Shown here one piece after another: positions 34,655-47,291 of a stretch of DNA of 64,000 bases. The notes beneath the pieces were generated by a model. That model was not told the DNA's origin and made no database searches. It saw only the letters and a list, made by a program, of their open reading frames with translations. The stretch's first letter is position 1, and every line of letters starts with the position of its first letter. The stretch spans positions 1,699,127-1,763,126 of the forward strand of contig VZQC01005068.1 of the NCBI GenBank assembly GCA_009823505.1. The letters are read 5' to 3'. The DNA is from Rhizomys pruinosus. Its lineage: Eukaryota; Chordata; Mammalia; Rodentia; Spalacidae. The position numbers and the translations under genes were made by a program.

Positions 34655-35990
34655 GTATATATTTTCATTGAAACTTGTGCATTTCATTAAAACCTTTTAG
34701 TCATACTTAGATCCCTCCTCTATCAGGAACCCCCCATTAGCTTCCCCAAAAGATTTCATGTATTTTCATGTATGTTAATTCCTTTCAAGTCAAGTTTTTG
34801 TCCCCAAGTTCATCCACTGGATCGTATCCAGTCTATCTAACACCATTCCCTTAAAGAAGATTGTCTCTCCATCACCCAGAAGTGATCAGCTGTCAATAGC
34901 TCCTTGGCTAAGGTTGGGGTCTCCTGCCCATTTCCCAGCTCTGTGCTAATTTTTGTCTGCTTGAGTTTTATGGCTCTTGAGCATGCTGTCACCATTATTT
35001 TAAGTTCAAATGAGCAAGATCCCAGAAGTTTGGAAGACTCTACTTCCTTACTCTCATGTACCACCCCTGGCTCTTACAAAATTTCTGGACCCTCTTTTAC
35101 AATGGGTCCTGGGCTCAGGTGGCTGGTGATTTTCTGTGTTCACTGCATGGGGAAACTTCTTTTGTGAGAGTTGAAAGATGCATTATTATTATCTCTATCC
35201 CCTGTTACACAATGTTTAGCGAGCCTTAAGTGCTGCGTTTCCATTATAGATGTGTTGCTTAAGGTTAGGTATCTCACAGACACTTATTCTCTGTGTGAGA
35301 CTGTTGTGTAGCTCTGGAATAGTCTCCATCTGTTACAAAAAAGAGGTTTCTTTGATGAGTTGTGATTGGTATACCTGTCTGTAAATATAAAGATCCATAC
35401 TTAGCATATGATAAGAAATTACATTTGTCTAGAGATATGAGAAAGATATGACTTTAAGATCCATGACCTCTCCAGACATGTATATTTGACTATGTTTTCA
35501 GTGCCACACATTAATTCCCTCCCACTGAGTGGTCTTTTAGTCCAGTTAGATTGCTGTTGAATACTTCCAAGACCAAAGTGCCAATACTGCACCAATGTAG
35601 TTTTCTATGCTGTAATTTTTGTGGTTGTTAGGCTGTAAAGATGGGGTTGGATCATTGATTGCTTTTTCTCCCTTGGCAGCTTGCATAGTGTCCTTTAAAA
35701 CTATGAGAGCTAGTCTTCAGGGAAAGAGGCTTTCAGGTCAGTTCCATTTCCACGGATCCAAATCCTGTGTCTGAACTAAGTCCTGTCTTTAGCAATAGGG
35801 TCTTACTTTCAAGTTCTGGATTTCAATAGCTTGTATTATTTTGGGAGTCTTTTGGAATACCTTGACCACCAATTCAAATGCAGATTTCTCTTGTCTAGCA
35901 CTGAATTTTTTGTTACATAGCCTTCAGCTATACACATGGACTCATGTACAGATATTGTGTGTATATTTTTTCAGTGGACTTCTAACTAAT
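34655..35990 (-). repeat. L1 3' UTR, old Lx-like type, antisense
   Basis: Left edge CATTGAAACTTGTGCATTTC is the reversed L1 3' terminus. Colinear with 1122-2440 and 17062-18440, sharing CAAATGAGCAAGATCCCAGA and CACATGGACTCATGTACAGA. It also has GGGTCCTGGGCTCAGGTGGC. Confidence 0.6.
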
Positions 35991-36144
35991 ACATTTCGCT
36001 GTTTTTTTCTGACTGCCTAAGCGTTATTTCTTTCTCTCTCCCTGTGTAACTCTTCCTCCTCCATTCTTAGTTAAACTACACCTATATTTTTCATTTTTCC
36101 TTTGATAACACATGTCTCATAACATTCCCCACTCTTTTTTATTT

Positions 36145-36382
36145 TTTTTTATTTAATTAATTTTCTTTATGTGTATGAATGTATTGTCTGCATGTAGGTT
36201 TGTGCACCCCTGTCATGCAATGCTGAGGAGGTCAGAAGAGGGTGTCAGATTCCCCTGGAACTGGAGCTCTGGAATTGGAGTTACAGATTGTTCTCAGCCG
36301 CCATGTGGGTGCTGGGAATAGAACCCGGGTCCTCTGCAAGAGCAGTTGGCACTCTTAACAGCTAGGTTATCTCTCCAGCCCC
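36145..36382 (-). repeat. B3 SINE, antisense
   Basis: GTGTATGAATGTATTGTCTG, CCGCCATGTGGGTGCTGGGA and TTATCTCTCCAGCCCCC. It has a 14-bp variant of the internal duplication (36255-36284). Confidence 0.9.
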
Positions 36383-36639
36383 CCCCCCTTTTGAGCTCTT
36401 TCTTCTCCTTACATGTTTGCTTGTTGCCCAGCTTGGGTTCCTAACTGTAGGTTAAAATCAGTGGCGTCACACTGAGCTTCTAGTTCAGCAGCTGTTAAAG
36501 CGGCTTTCTGTTAGGTACCTTTGGTTCCTTGCCCCTTGCCAATTTTCTGGGAGCTCAGTAATTTTCTGGTTGTTTAAGGTACCAGACCCATGGTTAAAGG
36601 TTAAAAAACTAAGAAGTTAAATGCTTTGTAATGTCTTGG
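36383..36639. other. No gene recognised
   Basis: Short region between a B3 and an L1 tail; could be L1 3' UTR. Nothing identified. Confidence 0.35.
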
Positions 36640-36898
36640 TAGATGTGGGCGGGGAGTGTATGTATGCATTTTTGGAGTAATATAAAATTAAAAGGGAACA
36701 ACACAGAAGACTTGTTCAAAGAATATAGCAAAACAGTAAGCTGCATTGAAATTAAAAAAAGAAAAGATTCAAGACAGGACTTAACATGTATAGCAGAATG
36801 GATGAGTTCTGGCAGGGAGGGGCATGGATGGTGGAAAAGTCAATTAGATTAAAAACTGTTGTATAAATGTACAAAAGCTCAGTAAAAAAATTAAAGAA
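36640..36898 (+). repeat. L1 3' terminus
   Basis: Matches 43060-43318: GACTTGTTCAAAGAATATAG, ACAGGACTTAACATGTATAG and GGCAGGGAGGGGCATGGATG (G-rich tract). It ends with CTCAGTAAAAAAATTAAAG. Confidence 0.8.
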
Positions 36899-36902
36899 AC
36901 AT

Positions 36903-36955
36903 TCCTCGCAGCTACAAGGACTTCTCATGCTCATTGATTGGAAAAATTAGTATAG
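36903..36955 (+). pseudogene. Host LINE-1 ORF2, first fragment before an insertion
   Basis: GGACTTCTCATGCTCATTGA and GGAAAAATTAGTATAG match ORF2 at 8985-9020. It continues at 40818 after the 3.9-kb insertion. GAAAAATTAGTATAG is the left copy of that insertion's target-site duplication. Confidence 0.8.
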
Positions 36956-37215
36956 TGCTTGAGGGCGGAGAACCCGGGCGATGGGCCAGAGGGTCCGGAG
37001 GGGCAGGCGGCCAGGGGGCTGTGGCGCTTGTGAGCAGGATACCCAGAAGCACCTGGGTGAGTAGCTTGGGAGCGGGGGCCTTGATGGCGGGACCAGGGCG
37101 CTGGGCCAGAGGGTCAGGAGAGCCCGGCGGCCAGGGCGGATGTGCCTTTGAGCGAGGCCTGCCGGGCGCAGGCTAGATCAGGCATAACCCCCCACCCTGC
37201 CATCGGTGAGAATCC
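36956..37215 (+). promoter_or_regulatory. L1 5' UTR with two GC-rich ~120-bp units, at the head of a deleted L1
   Basis: GC-rich block with GGGCCAGAGGGTC repeated at 36983 and 37103 (period 120). The right part (GCAGGCTAGATCAGGCATAA, CCCCCCACCCTG, GGTGAGAATCCAGG) matches, in order, the minus-strand UTR of the L1 at 588-850. The splice-donor-like GGTGAGAAT is retained. It lies directly against ORF2 tail sequence, with no ORF1 between. Confidence 0.75.
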
Positions 37216-38525
37216 AGGGGGGAGGGCTATACCAGACATCAGAAAATACTACAGGGCTATAGGCCAAAAAACAGCCTGGGACTTGCACAAAAACAGACCA
37301 GTTTGACCAATGGAATAAAACTGAGATCCAAACTTGAGGCTCATACAATTTCACCCACCTCATAGTTGACAAGGGGGCCAAGAAGACACAATGGAGGAAG
37401 ACAGCAATCTCACAAGTGGTGGTGTGGCAAAACTGGATCACAAATTGTAGAAGAAATGAAAATTAAACCCCTACCTCTCACCTGGTACAAAGGTCAACTC
37501 CAGATTGGGACCAAAGACCTCAACGTGAAACCCCAAACTCTGGAGGGTGAGAGAAGAGAAGCTTGGCAACAGACTACAAGACATAGGTGTAGGAAAAAGA
37601 CTTTCCAAATCAAACAGCAGCTGCACAAGAAATAAATCGACAATTCACAAAATGGATGAACCTCAGTTAAACCAAGAAGCTTCTGTACATCAAAGTAAGC
37701 AATAAAGGAAGTGAGGAGAAGACCCACCGAGTGGGAGGAAAACCTTCCGCAGGAAATCATCTGAACAAAGCATTAATTTGCCAGAGTATACAAGCTACTC
37801 AAAAAACAAAGAAGAAAGCAAACAAATGAATCACTCAGAAAGATGGAAAAGTCTGAATAGAGACTTCACAGAAGGAGGAATTAGAGATGGCAAAGAAACA
37901 GTCTTAGAACGGGTTTTTTTGTTTCAACATCTCTGAGTATTAGGACATGCAAATTAAACCTTTAGATATCACCTTACTCCAATTGTACAGGCACTATCGA
38001 AGCAGTGTGGGAGAACCCTTAAAAGACTTCAAAATGAGCCTGTCCATTTGACCCAGTCATACCAACTCCGTGGTATATGCCCACAAGCACAGAACGTTCT
38101 GCAAAAGATACATTCAAAGCTGGTTTTATTGCAGCTTTGTGCACAATAGCAAAAAGCTGGAACCAGCCCAGGTGCCCCTCAACTGACTAAGTGAATAGAG
38201 AGAGAATGTGGTACATTATACAATGGAGTTACATGCAGTGGCAAAGAAGGACAACATCATGAAAATTGCAAGTAAATGAGATGGAGGGCCTGGAAACATT
38301 ATGCTGAGTGAAGTTGCACAGTCTCAGAAAAACAAACGCCAAATTGTTGTCCCTCATATGTGGATGGAGTACCAACAACCCAGATATAAATATTTTTCAA
38401 GGAGAGGGAGGCATAGAAAAAAACAACGACAGAAGACTGCATCAGAAAATTGTCTGAAATGGTGAATTGGGGAAGGGGGGATGGGTGGGGAGAGGGACAC
38501 GGATGTATATTGAATCAAGGCATAT
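37216..38525 (+). pseudogene. LINE-1 ORF2 tail joined directly to a 5' UTR
   Basis: Starts at GAGGGCTATACCAGACATCA, equal to ORF2 at about 23130 or 9180, and runs to the LICG end near 38365, where the stop codon is altered (TGTGGATGGAG). All of ORF1 and roughly the first two thirds to three quarters of ORF2 are absent. Many 1-bp insertions break the frame. A 3' UTR with (CAA)-like sequence and a G-rich tract (GGGGAAGGGGGGATGGGTGG) follows, resembling 28090-28300. Confidence 0.8.
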
Positions 38526-40817
38526 TTAATTGATGTGGAGTTTTCAGCAGGTACTCAGTTTCGCCTAGACACGTCCACAGGATACATGGGTGTTTTAGGG
38601 AGCTTAGTAAAAGTAAATTATGTGTATATTAAACAACATTGGTGTTAACACTCTGATAAAAACGGAATGCATCTGAGTTAAAAGTAGATATAAGTCGCTG
38701 TTTTCCCCATTTGTTTTACACAAAATCTGTAGAGCACAATAACTTTGGGATTGGCACATACAAATGTTCGCTATAGTTTCTCTGTTGTACAGTGTCACCT
38801 CGTGGCATTCTCTTTCAGACTGATTTCATGCAAATTTTACTTTGTGCCCCAAGTTAATCATATATAAGTCACCCAAAACAACATGGGGGAATTTGATGAA
38901 ACTGCCCTTGACTCCACCCTCAATAGTTATGTATAATACAGACAATGCTTCTGAAGACTCATGACGGTACAAAAAAAAAAAAAAGGCGGGGGGGGGGTAC
39001 AGGAATAGACACGAAACCTTTAGATGTACAACACAACCCTTGCAATTCCAATTCTAAACTAACTACGGGAAAACGTATATGTATTGTTTTCCAACAGGAA
39101 CAAAATGTGTCACCATTCTTAAGGCTGGGTAAGAAAAGAAACAGTTTGCATTGAGTAGGAGTCCAATAAAGGGCAACTGAAAGGTTGACCTCTGAACATG
39201 TGAAAGGAAGAAAACGAGCCTCAGATTGCAATAAACATCGAACCCTTCTGTGATCCTACATAAAGATCTATTTATAATGTTCCTAATGAAACTTTACCTT
39301 CTATGTGCAACAAAGGTTTTGATTAATGACTTTCTTGCCTTCCCCCACTCCTAGAACAAGGAGAAATTGATGATGATGATGCGAGATGTCGTCTCTACAA
39401 GCTGTAAATTAGGGATACCCAACTATTTAATAGAGTAATCATCTCTTATAAAACCGGTAAAATCCTTCTTTAATTGACTAATAGACATAAGAACGTTGAA
39501 AAGGATTTAACTCCTGTTCAGATCCAAATTATAATACTAAAGTCCTTGGGCTATGCACTTAGGCAAAGAATATTAATGCAGGAGCTCTGACATACAACAA
39601 TGGTGATATTCTAACAAGGGGGGATGTTGGCCAGGGGAATCCAAGGCCCTCACGTAAGGGTATAGGGCTCTTTTTCTTGTTGCCCCCCCCATAAAGCTTG
39701 GATAATACCTGTGCGAGAGGAGAAGGTAATAACACTTCTGTCTGCCGAAGACCTATGACGTTTAAACAATGGAGGGATGTATTTTGAGACCGATATCACA
39801 ATGCCAATGTGTACAGAGATGCCGCTCTGGATGCAGAAGGCCAGAAGTGTACCACTAAGAGTCAATTAAACCAATAAAGGCAAATACGAGGTCTCCCTGA
39901 GTCAAGAGAAGACGTCCTCAGCACCGCTACACACTCTCACTGCTGGAAAATACTGTGCAGCAGGTTGCAAGCCATTGTTGTATATATCTCAAATCTAATT
40001 GGCTATTCTCTCGCCTGTGGAGGATAACCCATGGCTGATGCCTCAAGCTTACATACCTGCTACAGGTTAGGAGATGTTATTTAGAGCCACATAGTAAGAG
40101 CCTGCGCATATTTATCGGGGGTAAAAATGTAAAATATCATGGATTAACATATCATTATCAAAAACATGATGGTCTATGGCCATGTACCTACCATGACTAT
40201 TAGTCTGGTAAATACCTAATTATCAAGATTGCTTGTGCTTCATTAGTGGATCGAAAGGTTACTTACCTGAACAAACTGTCAGCCTAATGAAAGGAAACAG
40301 ACCAGAATTGACCAGAATCCAAAGTCCAACAGACTCCGCAGAGAGAGAAGGACAATTTTACGTTCGCATCCACCTGTGCTCCCTTTTAAGCATAGGGAAG
40401 CAAGTCTGCTGAAGAGGGGGCGTGGTAGAAATGTAAATAGGCTGCGATTGGGGTGAAATGGTGAAACTACCGACAAATTGTAGTCATGGACACTCTATTT
40501 GAACAACTGATTGAACAAAGACAACCTGACACCCCACTGAATGTGTGGACTAGTGGGGGGTTTGGGCACAACAGTTCGTAGACTTGGTTTCGCATGAAGG
40601 ATGCTTATACGTCAATGGATTTATCACTTATTAGACTATAAAAATGAAAAAAAAAAACGTGGAAAGAGTGCAGTACAGGTTGATGGCAGAATACATGATC
40701 TGGGGGGGTGGGATGGTGGGGTGGGAGAAGGGAAAAGGGAAATATTGGTCACTAGGAGATGAGAGAGGAAGCTGGTGGATATGATGCAAAAAATCAATTA
40801 AAAAATTTAAAATAAAA
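38526..40817 (+). mobile_element. 3' extension of the deleted L1, including family X copy A
   Basis: 38526-39240 is unrecognised, with a 14-A run and a G run at 38969-38997. From about 39240, and surely from 39430, it matches family X (copies B to F) in sense orientation. It contains a G-rich tract at 40700-40740 and ends in an A-rich tail at 40795-40817. Host L1 sequence resumes straight after, with GAAAAAATTAGTATTAG as the right target-site copy. No ORF is supported. Confidence 0.7.
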
Positions 40818-41342
40818 AAGAAAAAATTAGTATTAGTAAAATGTTTATTCTTCCCAAATTAATATATCAGATTCAATGCAATCGCCTATTAAAATCCCAT
40901 GAGTTTCCTTCCCAGACTTGGAAAAAATGCTTAAAACATTATGGAAAAATAGACATAAGACTCCTGAAAGCTAAATGCAACTACTGTAGTGAAAATCAAC
41001 AACTACGATTATATACAAGCTTCAATCGGTCATAGAAACACATGCATTGACCATAGAACAAAGTTAAATTGAAAATCCAACTTGAGCTCGACAATTTTCA
41101 GCTATGTCATATTCAATAAAGGGGACCAAAAAGCTAATTGGAAGAAAGATAACACCATCAGCAAATGGTGCTGCAAAACTGGTCACCATATGTAGAAGAA
41201 CAAAATTAAACCCTAACCTCTCACCCGGTACAAAAATCAACTCAAAGTGGATAAAGCCTCAGTGTGAAACCCAAACGCTGAAGGTGATAGAAGAAAAAGT
41301 TGGTAGAAATCTACAAGACAAAGGAGTAGGAAAATAGTTTCT
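40818..41342 (+). pseudogene. Host LINE-1 ORF2, second fragment
   Basis: Resumes the L1 interrupted at 36955: AAATGTTTATTCTTCCCAAA and CAATGCAATCGCCTATTAAA correspond to ORF2 at 9020-9080. It continues to GGAGTAGGAAAATAG, where an antisense L1 3' end is inserted. Frameshifted throughout. Confidence 0.85.
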
Positions 41343-41880
41343 TTTTCTGAAAGCCAATTTTTTATTGAAGCTTTGTGCATTTCATACAAAATTTCAAATC
41401 AAATCTAGACCCATTCCCCCATCCCTGCCCCCCACCAGAGCTCATGCATCCTGCAAAACATGTTGTTCATCTTTTTCTCAGTCTCTCTCAAAATTCTCAA
41501 TGCAGAAGTTTACTGTTTAGAGCAGAAGTTCACCATTTCAGTCAGTTCTTTGACATAGTCTTTTTCTTGTTGTTGTTGTTGTTGTTGTTGTTATTCCTTC
41601 TAATATACATCACTCCAAATATGTATATATGCGTGTCACATATATCATAGGTTTTAGCATCTTCAGCTTATGATTTTTTTTCTTTATTAGGCTAGAAGAT
41701 GTCATGTTTGTAGGCTCCTCCTTGGCAAACCACCATCAGTTCTGCCCTTGTGCTCCACACTGGGGTTTTCCCTTCCCATGGTCACCAAATGAGGTCCAGT
41801 AAGCACCACATCTTATCTTGATCTTCCTGTACTGGTCTCCATGATATAGCCTGGGTAGTCCAACAATGGAAGTCTATAAC
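41343..41880 (-). mobile_element. Antisense L1 3' end inserted in the host L1
   Basis: Left edge TTTTTTATTGAAGCTTTGTG is the reversed A-tail and terminus. C-rich tract at 41413-41440 (reversed G tract) and (GTT)n at 41567-41592 follow, as in the reversed 28090-28300 sequence. Flanks AAAATAGTTTCT and AAAAGACTGTCT are an imperfect target-site duplication. 41690-41880 is less certain. Confidence 0.7.
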
Positions 41881-43318
41881 AAAAGACTGTCTAAGTCAAG
41901 CAACAGCTGCTCAGGAAATAAGGTCAACAGCAGACAAGTGGGACTTCATCAAACTGAAAAGCTTCTGCACAGCAAAAGAAACAATCAAGGAACTGAAGAG
42001 AAAACCCACAGAGTGGGAGGAAACCTTCATCAGTGATACATCTGACAGAGCATTAACATCCAGAATATATAAACTACTCAAAAAACAAATAAGTAAGAAA
42101 ACAAATGACCCACTCAAAAGATGGAGTCAAGAGCTGAAAAGAGTCTTCACCAATGAGGAAGTAAAGATGGCTGGGAAACATCTTAAAAAGTGTTCAACAT
42201 CATTAATAATTAAGGAAATGTAAATTAAAACCACTCTAAGACATCATCTCACTCCAATAAGATTGGCTCAATAAAACAAAAGACACCAAATGCTAGAGAA
42301 GTTGTGGGGAAGGGGGAACACTCATCCACTGCTGGTGGGAATGTAAACTTTTACAACCACTATGGAAAGCAGTGTGGAGAACCTTTAAAAGACTCAAAAT
42401 GAGCCTACCACCTGAACCAGCCATACCACTCCTGGGTATAGACCCAGAAGACTCCTACTGCAAAGATACATGCACATCTTTGTTTATTGCAGCTCTTTTC
42501 ACAATAGCAAAGAGCTAGAACCAACTCAAATGCCCCTCAACTTACAAGTGGATAACAAAAATGTACATCTACACAATGGAGTTCTATGCAGATGTAAAGA
42601 CAGATGATATGAGATTTGCAGGTAAATGGATGGAACTTGAAGCCATTATGCTAAGTGAAGTAACACAGTCCCCCCCCCAAAAAAAATGGGGAATGGTTTC
42701 CCTCATTTGTGGATGCTAGTACCAAATCCCCCAGTTGAAAGAAAAGTTCAACAGTGTTATTGTTTCTTTCTGTCTGAAAGCAATTGTAGTGTTATAATAT
42801 GAATATTTTAATGAGCCTTAGAATTAGCTTACCACTTACTTTCAGGCATGGTAATTAACATATATGGGTGGAAGTTATATATTAGTATTTTAGAGTAATA
42901 TAAAATTAAAAGAAAAAAATGTAAACCCTTAACCATAAAAAAGTGACTTCTGGATATTGAACCTTTGTTAGATGGGTCACTGGTGAAGAGATCCACTCTA
43001 AACTTGTTTTTTAATTAACCTAGAGTTTATTTTCAGAGTTTGTAATTTTGGTATATGTATGGAGCATATACCTTCATATATTAGAGTAATATAAAATTAA
43101 AGGGAACAACAACAAGAAGACTTGTTCAAAGAATATAGCAAAACAGTAAGCTGCATTGAAAAATTAAAAAAAAGAAAAAGATTCAAGACAGGACTTAACA
43201 TGTATAGCAGAATGTATGAGTTCTGGCAGGGAGGGGCATGGATGGGGGAAAAGTCTAATTTAGATTAAGAAATGTTGTATGAAATGTACGAAAGCTCAAT
43301 AAAAATTAAGAAAGAAAA
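41881..43318 (+). pseudogene. Host LINE-1 ORF2, third fragment, with 3' UTR
   Basis: Continues ORF2 (AAAAGCTTCTGCACAGCAAA, GAGGAAACCTTCATCAGTGA) to SLICGC and a TAG at 42717-42719, with a C run at 42670-42678 breaking the frame. The 3' UTR extends to an A-rich end after GCTCAATAAAAATTAAG at about 43300. The last 250 bp match 36640-36898. This L1 spans 36903-43318 with two insertions. Confidence 0.85.
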
Positions 43319-44929
43319 AATTTAAAAAGCTATGTGATAACAACAACAAAAAAACAAAAATGTTTCACACACACTGTTTAGCATTGAGTGGTTAGATTAT
43401 ATTCTAAATTCTATGGCTCTCCACAAATATAAACACAGTTTATTTTTATGTACAGCAGATGAGACAATGCCAGACCAGTGTCAGTACGTTGTACCATCAG
43501 CTCTTTGCTGACCATAGAATGGAGTTGCTGTATAAAGAGCATTTCATTTCAAGAGACACACTTCTTTTAGGAATAAGCATCTGGCAGCTTGAGAGCATGC
43601 TCCACTGGGGTGCATTTTACACCAGGACCAATTACTCACTACTGGGCCTGAAGGAGCAGGGAAAAGTGGGCAAGAAGAATTCCTGAAACATCTGTGTGTA
43701 CTTCCACAGCTTCAGGCTTAGATTGTTCACTCATCTAAAGGTTGTCCCTGAGCCCTGTAAAGAATAACTTTATCATAACAGACAAGCTTTTAGACAAGGC
43801 ATTTTCAGATGCTTAACTTTTATTCCCTTGAAATCTTCCATGATGCATAAGTTTGCCCTAAAAGCAAGAGTGAAAAAATAACCTGGCCTAACTAGATACA
43901 GAAAGTAATTTTTAAAATTTACTAACAATACCCCAATAGACTTTTCACATTATCTTCTTTATAACTTTTTGACTAAAATACAATTTAGATAAATCACTGC
44001 TCTGGAAGTACCTGCTGCTGAGAAATACAATAACAAATATTATAGGGTTTTCATGAATGTCATACAGGAAGAGTTACAGCCAACTTATTTAAAACCTATG
44101 GAGGAAAATAAAACTCAAGGTTGCATTTGTATGTAATTTTATTTGTCCTCGGGCCTACCTGACTATGGAGAAACAAAGGTTGATGGAGGTCAGATAGCTT
44201 TGACTCAAGATTGATGGTATGCTTTTGTAGCATACCTGTTAGTACAGTCATTGGTATACACATAATATCCTAATAACTGGCAGTCATAATTACATAGTAT
44301 TCAGTTTAAAAATACACGATCTGGAAATCTTGGGCATCAACATCAGATATGTGATTTACTAGTGGCCCTGAAGTTTCTTTCAGCCTTATTTCTCTAAATG
44401 TCAGCACTAATGCATGACATTCCCTATACTCTAGTGACAAAGCCCATGGAGGCTTGCACAGAGGGAGCAGGTGCAGAGAACACCAAGTAGAATATATGAT
44501 GCTGACCATAACTAATAAATTGAAATTCCCAGACACTAAGGATTATCAATATCCTGAGACTGAACCTAGAAATCTGAGGAGGGAAAATGATTTAATTCCA
44601 TAAAACAAAAGTCAACTTTCAGTGGTCCAAATAATTTTAAGCTTTTGTTTGGAGATGAAGGAATATTCTCTAAGGTCAGCCAAGAGTACAACTAAGAACA
44701 ATTTTTTCCATTCTGACAAAATTTATTCTAGCAGTGTCTCTTAGCTCTGACACCCCTGCAAACTTTGAGGTCCATGCCTGAGGCTTTCCGTCACCTTAAA
44801 GAATGGTGCCCCAGTAACCCTCTTGAAGCAGAATGCAAATCAATTCACAACAGTTTGAGGAAGAATTTTGACAGCATATGGAAGTATAATTACACATGTG
44901 TAAATATTTAAAGTATGTAATTTGATCCA
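43319..44929. other. No gene recognised
   Basis: 1.6 kb with no family I recognise. The open frames at 43459-43686 and 44306-44536 show no domain. Could be old ERV or single-copy DNA. Confidence 0.4.
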
Positions 44930-45960
44930 CTTTGACATTTTTAAATATGTGAACCCTTCATTACTTTGTATAATGAACATAACTTTACCTCTAGCAGTTC
45001 CTTATGGATTCCTTATAATTCCTCATCCAACTCTTCTTACCTCATTCTACAACACACCCTCCCCAAGACAACTGACAACTATCACTAGAGATTGGTTTAC
45101 ATTTCATAGACTTTTGTCCTTGGTGTTTAAAGGGAATTGGTTTTAGAGACAGTCTCCAACTGTAGGTCCAGGATGACCAAATTAAAAAAAAAATAATGTA
45201 ACCCAGGCTTATCTGGTTCTTGTGACAGTCCTCTAGCCTCAGCCTCGTGAGTGCTGGAATTTCAGTCACTAACCATCAAACTTGGCACAATTTTAAATAT
45301 TTGGAATCACATTTATGTTCTTTACTGGATTCGTCCACTCAGTATAATCATTTTAATGTTCACCTAACAGCCTGCTTCTTTTTACTGCATAGTAATATCT
45401 CATTCTATAAATATACCACACTTTATTTAACCATTTACCTATTTATATATTTATATATTTTGAGTTTAGACTTATATTAAAGTTATTAGGAATAAGATAC
45501 AAGATTTTTGTAGACATAATTTATCTTAGGTAAATACAAAGGCTGATATAACTATGCCGTATTCTACACATAGATTGAACTATTTTCGGAAAGTGAATTG
45601 TACTTTATTACGTCCCATGAACAGTATATAAAAATTCTAGTCACTTCCTAGCCTCACCATTGCTTTGTATGGTGAGAATTCTTAAATTCTATTAAGTGTG
45701 TGGTAGTATTTCATGGTCCTAATAACTAATGATATTTTATTTGTGTTTGTTTTCTTACATGGACTGTATATTCTAATCTTTTCTTCATTTTCCTTGTTTC
45801 CATAACTCTTAATATGCTTTATGGGCTATGATTTGGAAATACTTTTTTTCAGTTGGTGACGATTTTTAATCTTTCAATGCTCTTTACAAAATTAGAAGTA
45901 CATAGCTTTGGTGAAGTTCAGTTATCAAATTTTAGGCTTTAAGGAGCATAATTTTGGTTT
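44930..45960 (-). repeat. Ancient L1 (L1M/HAL1-like) 3' region, antisense
   Basis: TTTTTACTGCATAGTAATAT, CATTCTATAAATATACCACA and TTTATTTAACCATTTACCTA are the antisense of the classic mammalian L1 ORF2 end. The flanking ACACACCCTCCCCAAGACAA also fits. Split by an old B1 at 45140-45288. Confidence 0.7.
45140..45288 (-). repeat. Old B1-type SINE, antisense, inside ancient L1
   Basis: TAGAGACAGTCTCCAACTGT, GTAACCCAGGCTTATCTGGT, CTAGCCTCAGCCTCGTGAGT and GCTGGAATTTC. Strongly diverged. Confidence 0.65.
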
Positions 45961-46354
45961 TGTATTTGAAATTTTTTGTAAATCTAGATCAAAATGTAGT
46001 TTTTGTAATTTTAATGGTCAGTACTTATTATTGTGGGAAAAATATGCAGCATAAAGTTTATGCTCAACAATTCTAAGACTTTGGTATAGGATATTGACTG
46101 CTAAAACCATTGCTTTCCAGAAATTAAACTAATTCTGTCATATCTCATTTCTTGACTCATTAAATATTATTTACTGTTTATCTAGTTAATTGTTTGTTTA
46201 TAATTTATAATAAACAGTTAAATTATCACAATTAAACTTTGCATGATACTTATAAGCTTAGGTATCCTGAAAAGCTTAAAATTGTACACTTTCATTTTTC
46301 TCCTATTTGGGTTTGAAGTATTATATTTTATTTCTTTTATATGTATTATTTCAT
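45961..46354. other. No gene recognised
   Basis: Very AT-rich. Nothing identified. Confidence 0.4.
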
Positions 46355-47291
46355 TTTTTAACAATAAGTAATAAGTTATGAGTACAAGCATTCTTCATGT
46401 AAAACCAATTTGCAAGCAGCTATGCCCAAACCCTCACAGCTTAAAGCTCCCGCTGTCCAGCTGGAGGGGCTTGTATGTACAATCATGTTGATCAAATAAG
46501 TGTCCTGTCTATATTGCTGTACTTTCACCATTCACCCCAGTCGCAGCTCTTACATTCTACCACACTGCCTCTTCTGCAGATTGTTCCCTAGGCTTAGAAA
46601 AGGGGCACAGGTGGGAGAGAAACAAAACAGTCTACTTTCTCTGGAGATGTCGTTATCAGCTGTGAATTATTCCTCCAAGGAGAGAGCTAATAACCAATTA
46701 GATTGGGGATATACAGACATGTGGCTGCCACTGCTGTACAGTATTTCCAGGCAGGTGAGGTGTAGCTGATCCTGACGAAGGAGTCTTGCTTGACTCAAGG
46801 AGAACAATATTTGCTTTATTGGTTTAGTGGTCTTTGGTAACACTCTCTGGCATTCCAGAGACCAACAGTACACTTGCAAGTGTGGTCTCAGTATATTTTT
46901 CCCATGCTTGTATCAGGTCTTCGACAGTAGGGCCTTACCGCCTCTCTTCTTGCAGGTCTCCCTGTTTACAGACAAGAAACCTTTACCTTTTGGGGGGGCT
47001 TGGATCCCCTGGCCAACATCTCCTTGGCAGAATAATCCATTCCTGATATCAGAGCTCTCCTGTGTTAATATATTTTGCTTAATTGCATAGCTTAAAAAGA
47101 CTTTAGTATTATATTTGGTTCTGAATAGAGAATAATCCTTTTCACAGTTCCTATGTCTATTAGTCAATTAAAGAAAGCAGTTATACTGGTTTTATAAGAG
47201 ATTACCTCTATAACAGTTGGCTCAAATTTACAGTTAGGGAATGGCTTCATTACCATTATGTTTTTCTTTGTTCTATGAAAAAGAGGTAATA
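46355..47291 (-). mobile_element. Family X, copy B, antisense, longest 5' extent after copy A
   Basis: Reverse complement of family X. The tail side at 46355 lacks the G-rich tract (internal deletion). It then shows AACAATAAGTAATAAG, the GATCAAATAAGTGTCC block and CACCATTCACCCCAGTCGCA. At 46680-46840 it continues into upstream blocks (CAATTAGATTGGGGATATAC), and at 47110-47270 it matches copy A at 39430-39520 (CTATTAGTCAATTAAAGAAA). A segment present in copy E (about 50800-51140) is missing here. No ORF. Confidence 0.75.

Noticed and set aside
37216..37230. Splice junction origin of the deleted L1
   Set aside because: The nearest donor-like site (GGTGAGAAT) is retained rather than removed and the join is in a G run, so I do not claim splicing; template switching fits as well.
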